Assembly (NCBI RefSeq): GCF_026627925.1
Contig: NZ_JAPNLE010000007.1
Location: 248,001-312,000 of the forward strand
Source of the DNA: Cupriavidus sp. D39
GTDB taxonomy: Bacteria > Pseudomonadota > Gammaproteobacteria > Burkholderiales > Burkholderiaceae
DNA: 64,000 bases
Direction: 5' to 3'
A model generated the notes under the pieces. The model was not told the DNA's origin. It saw only the letters and a program-made list of their open reading frames with translations, and searched no databases. Below are positions 1 to 8,152 of the stretch, one piece after another (the first letter of the stretch is position 1; every line of letters starts with the position of its first letter). A program made the position numbers and the translations under genes.

Positions 1-1
1 G

Positions 2-1060
2 CATATCGAGGTCAAGACGGATGTCGCCGCGCGTCGCGACGATTGGATCGAAATCGTAATCGAAGTTACCGATACGGGGATCGGCATTGCCCCCGACGTC
101 ATCCCACGGCTGTTCCGGCCGTTCTCGCAGGCGGAAACCGGGCATGAAAAGCGCTTTGAAGGAACCGGGCTGGGTCTTGCGATCAGCAAAGGTCTCGCTG
201 AAGCGATGGGCGGTTCGATTTTGGTGCGCAGCGAGATCGGGCACGGTTCGACCTTCGCGGTGCGTTTGCCGTTCGCATTGGCGGGGCGTGAGGAAAGCGC
301 GCCAAAGGGCGCGCTGGTGTCGCGCGTGCTGGTCGTCGACGACGTGGCGCTCAATCGCGACGTCGTGAGTGAATTGCTGCGCACAGAAGGATGCGATGTG
401 ACTTCCGCCGGATCAGGGCAGGAAGCGCTGGATATCCTCAAGACGCAGCATTTCGACCTAGTGTTGATGGATATCCGCATGCCCGTGATGGACGGGCTCG
501 CCACCACTGCCGCGATCCGGTCGAGCCGCGAGCCGCACCGGCATACGGGCCCGATACTCGGGCTAACCGCGAATCCGCTGCCGACCGACAAGCCACTTTA
601 TTTGCTGCGTGGCATCGACGGGATCATCGAAAAGCCAGTCGAGGTGGAAACGCTGCGCTCGGCGTTGAGACAGGTTGCGCTTCCGGCACAACCTGTCGCG
701 ATCGAAGAACCGGAGCGTATCGAACGGCTGCGCCAGACGCTGGGACAGAATCGAACTCTGCGCATTGTCACGGCGTTCGCGCAAACCGCCAGCGACGCCC
801 TTGAAGGAATCGTAAGCGGATGCGCCCGGGCAGGCCTCGAGAAGGTAGCGGAAAATGCACATCGCCTCTCGGGCGCGGCGTCGAATGTCGGGTTTCAGCA
901 GCTGGCGAAGGCCGCCGCGGACCTGGAGCAGATTGCCCGGACAGGGAGCGCGCTGCAGGTCTCCGATGCGGCGTTGACTATCGTCACCATCTACCGGGAT
1001 GTGGAGCCCTACGTGCGCGCCCTGTTGTCGTCTGCGCCGGTCGGGCCCGAGAACAGATAG
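2..1060 (+). CDS. Hybrid sensor histidine kinase, C-terminal part (HATPase-receiver-Hpt)
   Basis: The gene is open from the first bases of the window, so its sensor, HAMP and dimerisation regions lie upstream and are not seen. What remains reads as the end of a histidine-kinase ATPase domain (DTGIGI and GTGLGLAI boxes, nt ~55-200), a receiver domain (VVDD; phospho-acceptor Asp in LVLMDIRMP near nt 466; Lys in EKP), and a C-terminal Hpt domain (His in AHRLSGAASN near nt 856). This TorS-like order implies an internal His-Asp-His relay. The facing gene encodes an OmpR/TorR-type regulator, the likely partner. The two coding 3' ends overlap by 52 bp. The module assignment is firm; the stimulus is unknown. 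Confidence 0.9.
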   Translation, partial: HIEVKTDVAARRDDWIEIVIEVTDTGIGIAPDVIPRLFRPFSQAETGHEKRFEGTGLGLAISKGLAEAMGGSILVRSEIGHGSTFAVRLPFALAGREESAPKGALVSRVLVVDDVALNRDVVSELLRTEGCDVTSAGSGQEALDILKTQHFDLVLMDIRMPVMDGLATTAAIRSSREPHRHTGPILGLTANPLPTDKPLYLLRGIDGIIEKPVEVETLRSALRQVALPAQPVAIEEPERIERLRQTLGQNRTLRIVTAFAQTASDALEGIVSGCARAGLEKVAENAHRLSGAASNVGFQQLAKAAADLEQIARTGSALQVSDAALTIVTIYRDVEPYVRALLSSAPVGPENR

Positions 1061-1746
1061 CCAGTGCCATGAACGGTTTTGATCAGGTGCGGGTTGTCGG
1101 GATCCGCTTCGATCTTGCGACGCAAGCGGCGCACGAGCGTGTCAATCGTTCTGTCCATCGATTCGAAGCGCCGTCGCTTGGTGGCCGAGATCAGCCGCTC
1201 CCGCGACATCACCTGGCCCGGGTTCCTGACGAATACCGAAAGCAGATCAAACTCAGCGGTTGTGAGGGGCACACTATTGCCCGCCGAGTCGGTCAGGCTC
1301 CGGCCGCGCGTGTCGAGCCGAAACTGACCGAACGACAGCATAGAAGGCGCGTTGACCGAACGGCTGTGCTCCACGCGCCGCAGCAGGTTGCGCACGCGCG
1401 GCAGCAGTTCACGTTCGTCGATCGGTTTCGCGATGTAGTCGTCCGCGCCGTATTCGAGGCCGAGAATGCGATCGACCTTGTCGTTTCGACCCGTGATCAG
1501 AATGATGCCCATCTCGGACTTCTCGCGCAGATCGCGCGTCAACGACAGGCCGTCGCGCCCCGGCAGCCGGATATCGAGCAGCACGAGATCCACGGGGCGG
1601 ATGCGCATGATGCGGTCGAGTTCATCGGCATCGGCCGCGCAGCAGATCTCATAGCCTTCCGCTTCCAGAAAGCCTTCGAGTGTTTCGCGAATTGACTGGT
1701 CGTCGTCGACCACGGCAATGCGCTGGCCATTCCGCTTCTGCTGCAT
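1009..1746 (-). CDS. TorR-like OmpR-family response regulator
   Basis: The protein is 245 aa with a receiver domain (VVDDD at the N-terminus, acceptor Asp in LVLLDIRLPG, Lys in YIAKPID) and a C-terminal winged helix (LTTAEFDLLSVF ... TLVRRLRRKIE). I chose the ATG at 1746 because GAGGAA sits just upstream and the receiver begins nine residues later; an upstream extension to 1818 lacks this support. It probably receives phosphate from the hybrid kinase, with which it converges. It is divergent from the amidase-permease operon, and TorR-box-like repeats lie in the gap, so control of that operon is the simplest inference. An anaerobic TMAO role is not implied, since no Tor reductase is present. 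Confidence 0.9.
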   Translation of the reverse strand: MQQKRNGQRIAVVDDDQSIRETLEGFLEAEGYEICCAADADELDRIMRIRPVDLVLLDIRLPGRDGLSLTRDLREKSEMGIILITGRNDKVDRILGLEYGADDYIAKPIDERELLPRVRNLLRRVEHSRSVNAPSMLSFGQFRLDTRGRSLTDSAGNSVPLTTAEFDLLSVFVRNPGQVMSRERLISATKRRRFESMDRTIDTLVRRLRRKIEADPDNPHLIKTVHGTGYLFSGPTGADDNRART

Positions 1747-1798
1747 GGGTTCCTCGCGAATATTCCTGCATCGGCGTGTCCTGTAGCGCTTCCACGCT

Positions 1799-1861
1799 CT
1801 GTTCACAAATTTTAACAAACCGCCACAGCCTGTTCAATCGATGAGGGAGACTCGTTCACAA
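1799..1861. promoter_or_regulatory. Three TorR-box-like direct repeats in the divergent promoter region
   Basis: CTGTTCACAA (1799-1808), CTGTTCAATC (1830-1839) and TCGTTCACAA (1852-1861) are direct repeats with start-to-start distances of 31 and 22 bp, close to three and two helical turns. They resemble the E. coli TorR box CTGTTCATAT (established knowledge). They lie between the TorR-like regulator and the amidase gene, so autoregulation and control of the amidase are both plausible. Confidence 0.5.
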
Positions 1862-1911
1862 GCTCATCCCATAGTTAGCACACCACCAAGGAACCGGATC
1901 AGGAGATGAGC

Positions 1912-3372
1912 ATGGACACCAAGCAACAGATCTGCGGCATGGACGCGGTTGCCCTCGCAAGGGCCATTCGCAGCAAGGAGCTTTCGCCCGTCGAAGTGGT
2001 CGAGGCGCACCTAGCGCGAATGGAAGCGCTCGAGCCGTCGATTCACGCGTTCTGCACCATTGCGTCGCAGGCGGCGCGCGAGCAGGCGCGACAAGTGGAA
2101 GCACGAATTCTGCGCGGCGAGGAGGTTGGGGCGCTGGCAGGCGTGCCGGTCGGCATCAAGGACCTGGTCTGCACGGCGGGCATCAGGACCGCGTCCGGGT
2201 CGCCTGCGTACAGGGATTTTGTGCCCGACGAAGACGACGTCGTCGTCGAGCGCCTGAAGGAAGCCGACGCGATCATCGTCGGAAAGACCAACGTGCCGGA
2301 ATTCGGGTACAGCGGTGTTGGCCACAACCCGGTTTTCGAAACCACGAGGAACCCGTGGAATCTGGACATGACGCCGGGTGGCTCCAGCGCGGGTTCCGGC
2401 GCCGCGGTGGCGAGCGGTGAAGTGCCGTTTGCCATCGGCAGCGACGGCGGGGGATCGATCCGCATTCCGGCAGCGCATTCGGGAATTTACGGCATAAAGC
2501 CGTCGATGGGGCGCGTGCCGCTCTATCCCGGCTGCCGCGATGAACGCTACCCGGGCGTGTCGAGTTGGGAGAGCCTCGAGCATATCGGCCCGATGAGCCG
2601 GACGGTTGCGGACAGCGCACTGATGCTGTCGGTGATCGCGGGGCCGGATTCGCGCGACCGCCATTCGCTGCCGTCCGCCGGTTTCGACTGGTTGAAAGCG
2701 CTTGACGGCGACCTGAAAGGGCTGCGTGTTGCCTACAGCCCGGACTGGGGCTACGCGGCTGTCGACCCGCAGGTGCGCCGCGTCGTCGATGAAGCGGTCC
2801 GTGTCTTCGAGCGCGATCTGGGCTGCAGCGTCGAGATCGCGCATCCCGGGTGGAGCGATCCCTTCGACGCGTTCTGGGCAATCGTCGCGATGGACACCGA
2901 CCTCAAAGGCATGCGCGAGATGGTGGCGCAATGGGGCAAAGAGATGTCGCCGCATCTGGTCGCGTTTCTGAATCATCCATGGACCGCGGAGGACTTCACC
3001 AACGCGATGGTGACCCGCAAGAGCGTGGTCAACAAGATGTGGCGCTTCATGACGAACTATGACCTGCTGCTGACGCCGACGCTGACGGTCCCGCCTTTCC
3101 CCGTTCATTGCCAGGGACCGGAGAAGACCGACGGCCGCATGGTCGCGCCGACGCAGTGGCTCTCGTTCACCTATCCGATCAACCTGACCGGCCAGCCGGC
3201 GGCCTCCGTGCCAGCAGGCTTCACCAGCGACGGGCTGCCGATCGGCCTGCAGATCGTCGGGCGCCATCTCGACGATCCGCTGGTGCTGCGCGCGTCGGCG
3301 GCGTTCGAGCGGGCGCGTCCGTGGCGCAACACATTGCCGCCGCTGCTGAGCGAACTCGGTCTTGTCCAGTAA
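1912..3372 (+). CDS. Amidase signature family amidohydrolase
   Basis: This is a 486-aa cytoplasmic enzyme that hydrolyses a C-N amide bond. The Ser-Ser-Lys triad is visible: Lys83 in GIKDLV, the cis-Ser in PGGSSAGS (about 158-159) and the nucleophile Ser182 in SDGGGSIR. Length and domain layout match GatA-type amidases, but it stands alone without gatB or gatC, so it is not the glutamyl-tRNA amidotransferase. AGGAG at 1901-1905 fits the second ATG (1912) better than the ATG at 1906. The downstream NCS1 permease starts 33 bp after the stop and probably imports the substrate. The exact amide is unknown; a nitrogen-scavenging role is inferred. Confidence 0.88.
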   Translation: MDTKQQICGMDAVALARAIRSKELSPVEVVEAHLARMEALEPSIHAFCTIASQAAREQARQVEARILRGEEVGALAGVPVGIKDLVCTAGIRTASGSPAYRDFVPDEDDVVVERLKEADAIIVGKTNVPEFGYSGVGHNPVFETTRNPWNLDMTPGGSSAGSGAAVASGEVPFAIGSDGGGSIRIPAAHSGIYGIKPSMGRVPLYPGCRDERYPGVSSWESLEHIGPMSRTVADSALMLSVIAGPDSRDRHSLPSAGFDWLKALDGDLKGLRVAYSPDWGYAAVDPQVRRVVDEAVRVFERDLGCSVEIAHPGWSDPFDAFWAIVAMDTDLKGMREMVAQWGKEMSPHLVAFLNHPWTAEDFTNAMVTRKSVVNKMWRFMTNYDLLLTPTLTVPPFPVHCQGPEKTDGRMVAPTQWLSFTYPINLTGQPAASVPAGFTSDGLPIGLQIVGRHLDDPLVLRASAAFERARPWRNTLPPLLSELGLVQ

Positions 3373-3405
3373 GCGGGAAGGTAAATGGGAACTCAGGGGA
3401 ACATC

Positions 3406-4710
3406 ATGACCAGCTCCACCGAACAGCACGGGCTCGACGAAGAGTTCGAGCACAAGCCCGTCCCGCTCTCGCATCGTCACCGGTTGTCTTCCGTGGCGGC
3501 GGTGTGGTTCGGCTTTCCGATGATCATCACAAACGCGGTATTCGGCGGCATCATCGCCTATAACCTCGGCTTTTCGCGGGCACTGCTCGCGATCCTCGTG
3601 GGCAACGCCATTCTGCTTGCATACGTCGGCACGTTGAGTTTCATCGCCGGCAATACCGGCCGAAACTTTGCGCTGCAGGCCGAGCGTACGTTCGGCAAAA
3701 AGGGCTATGCGATCACCTCCGGCTTTCTCGCAAGTGTCGTTGTCGGATGGTATGCGTTTCAGACCGGGCTCACCGGGACGACGGTACATGCGTCGTTCGG
3801 TTGGAACGAAACGGCGACCATTGTCGCGGCCACGCTGCTCTACACCGTTGTGACGTTCATCGGCATCCGCGCGCTCTCGATCGTCGGCATGATTGCCGCG
3901 CCGCTCTATTTGATCCTCGGACTTGCGGCGGTGTATCTGATCGGATCGGAGCATTCGCTGTCGGCTGTGCTCCTTTACGACGGGCTCGGCGCTAACAGCC
4001 TGATGTCCTTCGGCGGCGCAGTCACGCTGGTGGTGGCGACGTTTGCTGATTCCGGCACGATGACCGCGGATTTCACCCGCTGGTCGAAGGACGGAAAGAG
4101 TGCGGTCTACGCGACCCTCACCGCGTTTCCGTTTGCGAACATGATCGCGCAGGTGTTCGGCATCGTGATCGTATGCGCGGGGGCCGCCACAGCGCCGGCG
4201 ACAGCGGGCGGCGATTTCATGCCGATTCTGACTAGCCATGGCGGCGTGCTGTCGGCCATCGCGCTGATTTTCGTTTTCGTGAACCTCGGGTCGGTGTGCA
4301 CGCATTGCCTGTACAACGGTGCGATGGGCTGGGGGCGCATCGCGAACAGGAAGATGAGAACCATGACCGTCGTTCTCGGGTTGCTTGGGGGGATACTGGC
4401 CGTGGCAGGCGTGTGGAGTCTGTTCCTGAACTGGCTGAACCTGCTCGGCGTGCTCGTACCACCGATCGGCGCGGTGATCATCGTCGATCAGATCGTGGTG
4501 CGGCATTACTCGTACAACGAAGACGTGCCGGACTTCCGCGCCAGCGCGTTCGCAGCATGGGCAATCGGCGCGTTGGTCGCGGTGCTCGTGCACGGGACGG
4601 CACCGTGGTTCTCCGATGCGGTCGCGGGGATGCTGGCGGGCGGAATTGCCTATTACGCGCTGTCCCAGGGGGCGAGGCGCGCGGTGCGCCAGGGCGATGG
4701 CTTGCTTTAG
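3406..4710 (+). CDS. NCS1-family nucleobase/amide permease (CodB-like)
   Basis: The protein is 434 aa of alternating hydrophobic segments, consistent with the 12-helix NCS1 fold. The N-terminal cytosolic tail (HKPVPLSHRHRLSS) is followed by a first helix with the CodB-like pattern [22 protein letters not shown] at 3395-3400 supports the ATG at 3406 over the one at 3385. NCS1 proteins are cation symporters for cytosine, allantoin, hydantoins and related compounds; specificity cannot be read here. Being co-directional with and close behind the amidase, it forms an uptake-and-hydrolysis operon, probably under the TorR-like regulator. Confidence 0.88.
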   Translation: MTSSTEQHGLDEEFEHKPVPLSHRHRLSSVAAVWFGFPMIITNAVFGGIIAYNLGFSRALLAILVGNAILLAYVGTLSFIAGNTGRNFALQAERTFGKKGYAITSGFLASVVVGWYAFQTGLTGTTVHASFGWNETATIVAATLLYTVVTFIGIRALSIVGMIAAPLYLILGLAAVYLIGSEHSLSAVLLYDGLGANSLMSFGGAVTLVVATFADSGTMTADFTRWSKDGKSAVYATLTAFPFANMIAQVFGIVIVCAGAATAPATAGGDFMPILTSHGGVLSAIALIFVFVNLGSVCTHCLYNGAMGWGRIANRKMRTMTVVLGLLGGILAVAGVWSLFLNWLNLLGVLVPPIGAVIIVDQIVVRHYSYNEDVPDFRASAFAAWAIGALVAVLVHGTAPWFSDAVAGMLAGGIAYYALSQGARRAVRQGDGLL

Positions 4711-4896
4711 CGGGCGAGTCGCGGTTCCGGGCTTCAACAAACGGCGGGGCATGTCTCGGCGACAGGCCCCGAAAGCCTGGCGGGCAAAGATGACACGGGC
4801 ATTCTCTTTGTGGTGAATGCCCCAAAGTCCAGGGTGACGTCAGGCCGGGTCCAAACCGGAATGCGACATGGGACCGCCCGAACAGCGACTCAAGGA

Positions 4897-5061
4897 TCGC
4901 TTGTCGAACCGTTCGGTAAAGCGCTTCCGTTGCAGAACGGATACTACCTCGTACACCCCGAAATGGCTGAACTTCAACAAGGTGTGACATCGCTGAAAGC
5001 GTGGTTTGTCGACAGGATGCCTGCCGAAAGCATTCCCTCGGATGCGGAGAAACATCGATGA
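4897..5061 (+). pseudogene. LysR-family regulator, 3' remnant
   Basis: About 54 codons read as the C-terminal end of a GcvA-like LysR regulator: LVEPFGKALPLQNGYYLVHP, then a helix ending LKAWFVDRMPAE, and a stop at 5059-5061. This matches the usual last strand and helix of the effector domain. No DNA-binding domain is present; the preceding sequence (4711-4896) shows nothing coding, only short hairpin-like repeats after the permease. The relic suggests a deletion or insertion removed most of the gene when neighbouring mobile DNA arrived. Confidence 0.6.
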
Positions 5062-5091
5062 GCGGCAGCCTTTGGCAACCGCCTTATAGTC

Positions 5092-5337
5092 CTAGCGCTT
5101 CCACCCGATCCGGTGCCGCTCCTGCGTGACTTCGTGCCGCGCATCGTCCTCCGTATGCAGGTAGGCGCTGGTGGTCGAGATGGACGCATGCCCGAAATTG
5201 TCCCTGACAAAGCGCAGGTCCACCTGCTGGTCGGTCATATGCGACTCCGCCGTATGGCGCAGCCAGTGCGCCGAGGCGCTGGCCAGCACCTCGGCCCGGC
5301 TTTCCCAATCCGGTCCGCGCGCGCAGGCCGGAACGTG
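5092..5337 (-). pseudogene. Tyrosine recombinase (integrase), C-terminal remnant
   Basis: The frame carries the catalytic end of a phage-type integrase: HWLRHTAESH (the HxxR box), the second His in FGHASISTTSAYLH and the nucleophile Tyr in that motif, followed by a normal-looking C-terminus. The frame meets a stop exactly where the IS3-family inverted repeat starts (5335), so the N-terminal two-thirds were cut off by that insertion and are not seen on its other side. It is catalytically dead but is evidence for past site-specific integration. Confidence 0.75.
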
Positions 5338-5361
5338 TCAATGACTTTGCGTCACCTGGCT

Positions 5362-6411
5362 TCATGAATTTACTGTGCCGGACTGTGGTGTGTTTGGGGT
5401 AATGGCCTCCGATGGGGGCGGGTTGATCCAGACTGCTGTGGGCAGCCGCGGTGGTTCAGGGCGACGCCCTTTAAATCTGTTTGGGGACGCCCGGAATGCT
5501 GTGTCGAGTGCTGCCTGACGGGTGAGGTGCAACTCCTGGGCGAGCCCATAATGAACGCTGTGCGGCGTCATGAATCCGATGCCCGAGTGCCGATGCACGG
5601 TGTTGTACCAGGCGAAGAATGCCTGGCAGTGGGCGCGCGCATCCTCAATGCAGCCGAAGCGCGCGGGGAAGTCCGGGCGGTACTTCATCGTCTTGAACTG
5701 CGACTCCGAGAAGGGATTATCGTCAGATACGTGAGGCCGGCTGTGGCTTTTGGTGATGTCCAGGTCGACCAGCAACGCGGCCACCGGTTTAGAGCGCATG
5801 CTGGCACCGCGATCGGCATGAAGCGTGAGCACGCCGGGGGCGATATCGTGGCGTGCCACGCTGTCGGCGATGAGCTGTTCAGCGAGCTCCGCGCTCTCGC
5901 GCCCGGCGATCAACCAGCCCACGACATGGCGGCTGAAGATGTCCAGGATGACGTAGAGGTGGAAGCACGTCCACCTGGCTGGCCCTTTGAGTTTGGTGAT
6001 GTCCCACGACCACACCTGGTTAGGCGCGCGCGCCAGCAACTCAGGCTTGACGTAGGCCGGATGGACAAGCTGGTTGCGTCGCTCGCGCGAGCCGCCATTG
6101 GCCGCGAGCAACCGGTACATGGTGCGCACCGAGCCCAGGTAGCGGCCCTCGTCGAGCAACGTGGCGTGTAGCGCCGCCGGCGCGGTGTCGGCGAAGCGCT
6201 CGCTGTTAAGGGTGTCCAGCAGCACCTGGTTTTCCAGGGCATCCAGAGCCAACGGTGGCCGGGGCCGGGCAGTGGACCGTGGCAGTGGACCGATGAAGGC
6301 CATGCGACGCAGGTGGGCCCGCTGCCGGGCAGGCGTGCCGCGCGGCACGCCCAGGGCATGGCAGGCCGCGCTCGCGCCCAGGGCCGGAGTGAGCTCTTGC
6401 ACAGCCGCCAT
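5362..6411 (-). CDS. IS3-family transposase OrfB (DDE integrase core)
   Basis: The 349-residue ORF contains an HTH_21-like region and the rve catalytic core: first Asp in VWSWDITKLKG, second Asp in LTLHADRGASM, and Glu in DNPFSESQFKTMK, the normal IS3 spacing. Upstream of the ATG the same frame stays open back to the slippery site (KKTCSLAGQ... reads through), so the functional protein is expected as an OrfAB fusion made by -1 frameshifting. The C-terminal stop lies within 30 bp of the inverted repeat, so the enzyme looks complete. Confidence 0.88.
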   Translation of the reverse strand: MAAVQELTPALGASAACHALGVPRGTPARQRAHLRRMAFIGPLPRSTARPRPPLALDALENQVLLDTLNSERFADTAPAALHATLLDEGRYLGSVRTMYRLLAANGGSRERRNQLVHPAYVKPELLARAPNQVWSWDITKLKGPARWTCFHLYVILDIFSRHVVGWLIAGRESAELAEQLIADSVARHDIAPGVLTLHADRGASMRSKPVAALLVDLDITKSHSRPHVSDDNPFSESQFKTMKYRPDFPARFGCIEDARAHCQAFFAWYNTVHRHSGIGFMTPHSVHYGLAQELHLTRQAALDTAFRASPNRFKGRRPEPPRLPTAVWINPPPSEAITPNTPQSGTVNS

Positions 6412-6919
6412 TACGGCTTGTCGGTGTCGTCGTCGATCGGATTGCCCAGCAAGGCTGCAAGTTTTTTTGGACGTCGATCACCAGCAGCGCCTTGTCGAGT
6501 CGCCTCCTGAGATTATCGCGCTCGCGCGTGAGCTGCGCGATGTGCCGCGCCTCGGCCCGAGTCTCGTCGAATTTGGGTCCGCGCTTTTGTGGGGCAAGGG
6601 CAGCCAGTTCGGCAGCCTCGCGCTGGCGCCGCCACGTGCTCAAGGATGACGAGTACACGCCTTCATGGCGCATCAGCGCGCCGATCTCTCCGGGCTTGGT
6701 GCAGCGGTCAGCCGCCTCCAGTATGCGGCGCTTGTCGGCGTTGGAAAATTGCCTGCGCCGAGCGCGAGCAACGACCTCTGAATCGGTGCCGGACGCTGAC
6801 GCCAGCGTCGCCGATCCGGGCGCCTCTTCAGTCGCCCTACGGGCTCCTTGCGTTGCGCCCGGATCGGACACATTCTTGACGGCGGCCATCGTTGCCTTGG
6901 ATGAGTTGTTGACGGTCAT
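6206..6919 (-). CDS. IS3-family OrfA (HTH transposase subunit)
   Basis: The conserved part (RRQFSNADKRRILEAADRC ... SSLSTWRRQREAAELAAL) is the HTH_Tnp_1 domain followed by a leucine-zipper-like helix (IAQLTRERDNLRRRLDKAL). The ATG at 6919 has GAGG five bases upstream; a GTG at 6937 is possible. After the slippery site the zero frame runs on for about 85 codons with no family resemblance, so this tail is probably filler inside orfB. The N-terminal extension before the HTH is longer than in most IS3 OrfA proteins. Confidence 0.75.
   Translation of the reverse strand: MTVNNSSKATMAAVKNVSDPGATQGARRATEEAPGSATLASASGTDSEVVARARRRQFSNADKRRILEAADRCTKPGEIGALMRHEGVYSSSLSTWRRQREAAELAALAPQKRGPKFDETRAEARHIAQLTRERDNLRRRLDKALLVIDVQKNLQPCWAIRSTTTPTSRNGGCARAHSGPGRERGLPCPGRAARHACPAAGPPASHGLHRSTATVHCPAPATVGSGCPGKPGAAGHP
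6462..6468 (-). other. Probable programmed -1 frameshift site (A7) in the IS3 element
   Basis: On the minus strand the orfA codons CAA AAA AAC pass through seven consecutive A residues. A -1 slip places ribosomes in the orfB frame, which is open from here to its ATG at 6411. Such A-rich slippery heptamers are standard in IS3-family elements (established knowledge). Confidence 0.7.
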
Positions 6920-6976
6920 ACCTACCTCGTTGCTCACTAATCTATCAGGGATAGGTGACGCACGTCATATTGGCAC

Positions 6977-7245
6977 GGGGGGTCCTCCCAGCAACCGAGC
7001 GTGGCCATCAGTTTGCGCATCCGGCCGCGATGCTGCAGAACTTCCTTCTCCAGCAGCGTTTGCAGCAGTGGTGTGTTGCCCAATGAGCGAAGGCGTGTGC
7101 AACCATCCACGCACTCTGCCGGCTTTCCCTTCCAAAGGCGCTCGCGAATGTCCTGGGGCGCGCTGACGAGCAAGGCTCGCAACTGATTGATAGCCTGCGT
7201 GTTTGCCTTGACGGCGCTACGTCTGGCAACAGAGACTGCCCGCAT
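6977..7245 (-). pseudogene. IS110-family transposase fragment (minus half)
   Basis: The frame reads RRSAVKANTQAINQLRALLV and continues to LMATLG, the linker region that follows the RuvC-like domain of IS110 transposases. There is no start region and no C-terminal domain, and the end runs into the IS3 inverted repeat. The following part of the same protein type is found on the opposite strand at 7389-7595, so the gene appears broken by an inversion. Confidence 0.65.
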
Positions 7246-7388
7246 CGCTTCGGCTGCTCCGGACTGTGCCTTTGGAATGGCTGTCGCACTTCCAGATAGG
7301 ACAGCTCGCGCGGCGTTCTCCGCAACGGTGGGATCAGATTTCCCCGGAGTCTGCGCGTGGCCCGGTCGGGGCGGTTCACTTCGAGCAC

Positions 7389-7595
7389 CTCAATCTGATG
7401 ATCTCGCAGGATGCGACGGCCACATTGCGCCTCCTGGCCAAACGCTGGCAGCCGCTGGCAGAAGAGCTCAAGACACTTGATGCCATGCTTGATCGCCTGA
7501 CCAGCCAGCACGCCAGGCGTCTTCGGGAAAGATTCGGTGTCGGGCCTCAGACTGCCGCGGTGCTGGTTGCCGTCGCCGACATACACGGGTACCGA
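7389..7595 (+). pseudogene. IS110-family transposase fragment (plus half)
   Basis: The residues ATLRLLAKRWQPLAEELKTL and FGVGPQTAAVLVAVAD match the helix and GVGP-type turn at the start of the C-terminal Transposase_20 domain of IS110 proteins. It is oriented opposite to the adjacent minus-strand piece that should precede it, and it is fused in frame to the N-terminus of another IS110 protein at about 7600. Confidence 0.6.
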
Positions 7596-7601
7596 GGAAC
7601 A

Positions 7602-7959
7602 GTGGTGGTGTCGCTCGAACTGGCAGCCGCGAAGTGGAAGGTCGCGTTACACGACGGGCAGCGCGAGCAGCCGGCGATACACACCGTCGCGCAGCCGCAG
7701 GCCGCCGCTCATTTGCAGGCCGTGCTGGACCTGATCGAACACCAGAAGCACAAGTGGTCGCTGCCGGCAGGCGTGCGGCTCGTCGTAGCTACGAAGCCGG
7801 CCAGGACGCATTCTGGATCTATCGCGCGCTGCAGGCAAACGTATTGACCGTTATGTCGTCGATCCAGCCAGCATTCCGGTCGAGCGCCATCAGCGACGAG
7901 CCAAGACCGACCGGCTCGATGCGATCAAGCTGGTGATCAGACCCGGCTACGCTGCTTGA
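7602..7959 (+). pseudogene. IS110/IS1111-type transposase, N-terminal fragment with frameshifts
   Basis: Three successive frames rebuild a DEDD-domain N-terminus: VSLELAAAKWKVALHDGQR, then SYEAGQDAFWIYRALQAN, then DPASIPVERHQRRAKTDR followed by LDAIKLV. Each junction needs one inserted base to restore reading, so two single-base deletions are implied. The catalytic-domain motifs EAGQD and VERHQRRAKTDRLDA are typical of the family. It stops at 7957-7959 after about 120 codons. From here to 8150 nothing coding is apparent. Confidence 0.65.
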
Positions 7960-8152
7960 GCGCGCCGCGGAGAACTGGACGAAGGGCACTGCATCATGAG
8001 AGGACGGCGGCCTGCTGGATCCGCAATCCTCAGGCGCCGGGTCAGGGCCGCGTTTCCTGACCTGACTCGTGGCCACGGGCGAGTGCACCCTGTCCATGCC
8101 ACCGGCGCGGCATGGGTTCGAACTGGCGTAAAGGCACGGAAGCTGGCGCCGG

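Larger units (their letters stand above)
5335..6976 (-). mobile_element. IS3-family insertion sequence
   Basis: About 1.64 kb is bounded by imperfect ~23-bp inverted repeats: GTGTCAATGACTTTGCGTCA at 5335 and, reversed, GTGCCAATATGACGTGCGTC ending at 6976. It holds overlapping orfA and orfB on the minus strand with a slippery A7 between them. No clear target duplication is visible because both flanks are rearranged. It interrupts the integrase relic on the left and abuts an IS110 relic on the right. Confidence 0.75.

Noticed and set aside
2011..4752. A 913-codon open frame antisense to the amidase and permease genes
   Set aside because: The protein is Arg/His/Pro-rich with no motifs, whereas the opposite strand carries two textbook genes. 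Long antisense frames are common in GC-rich coding DNA.
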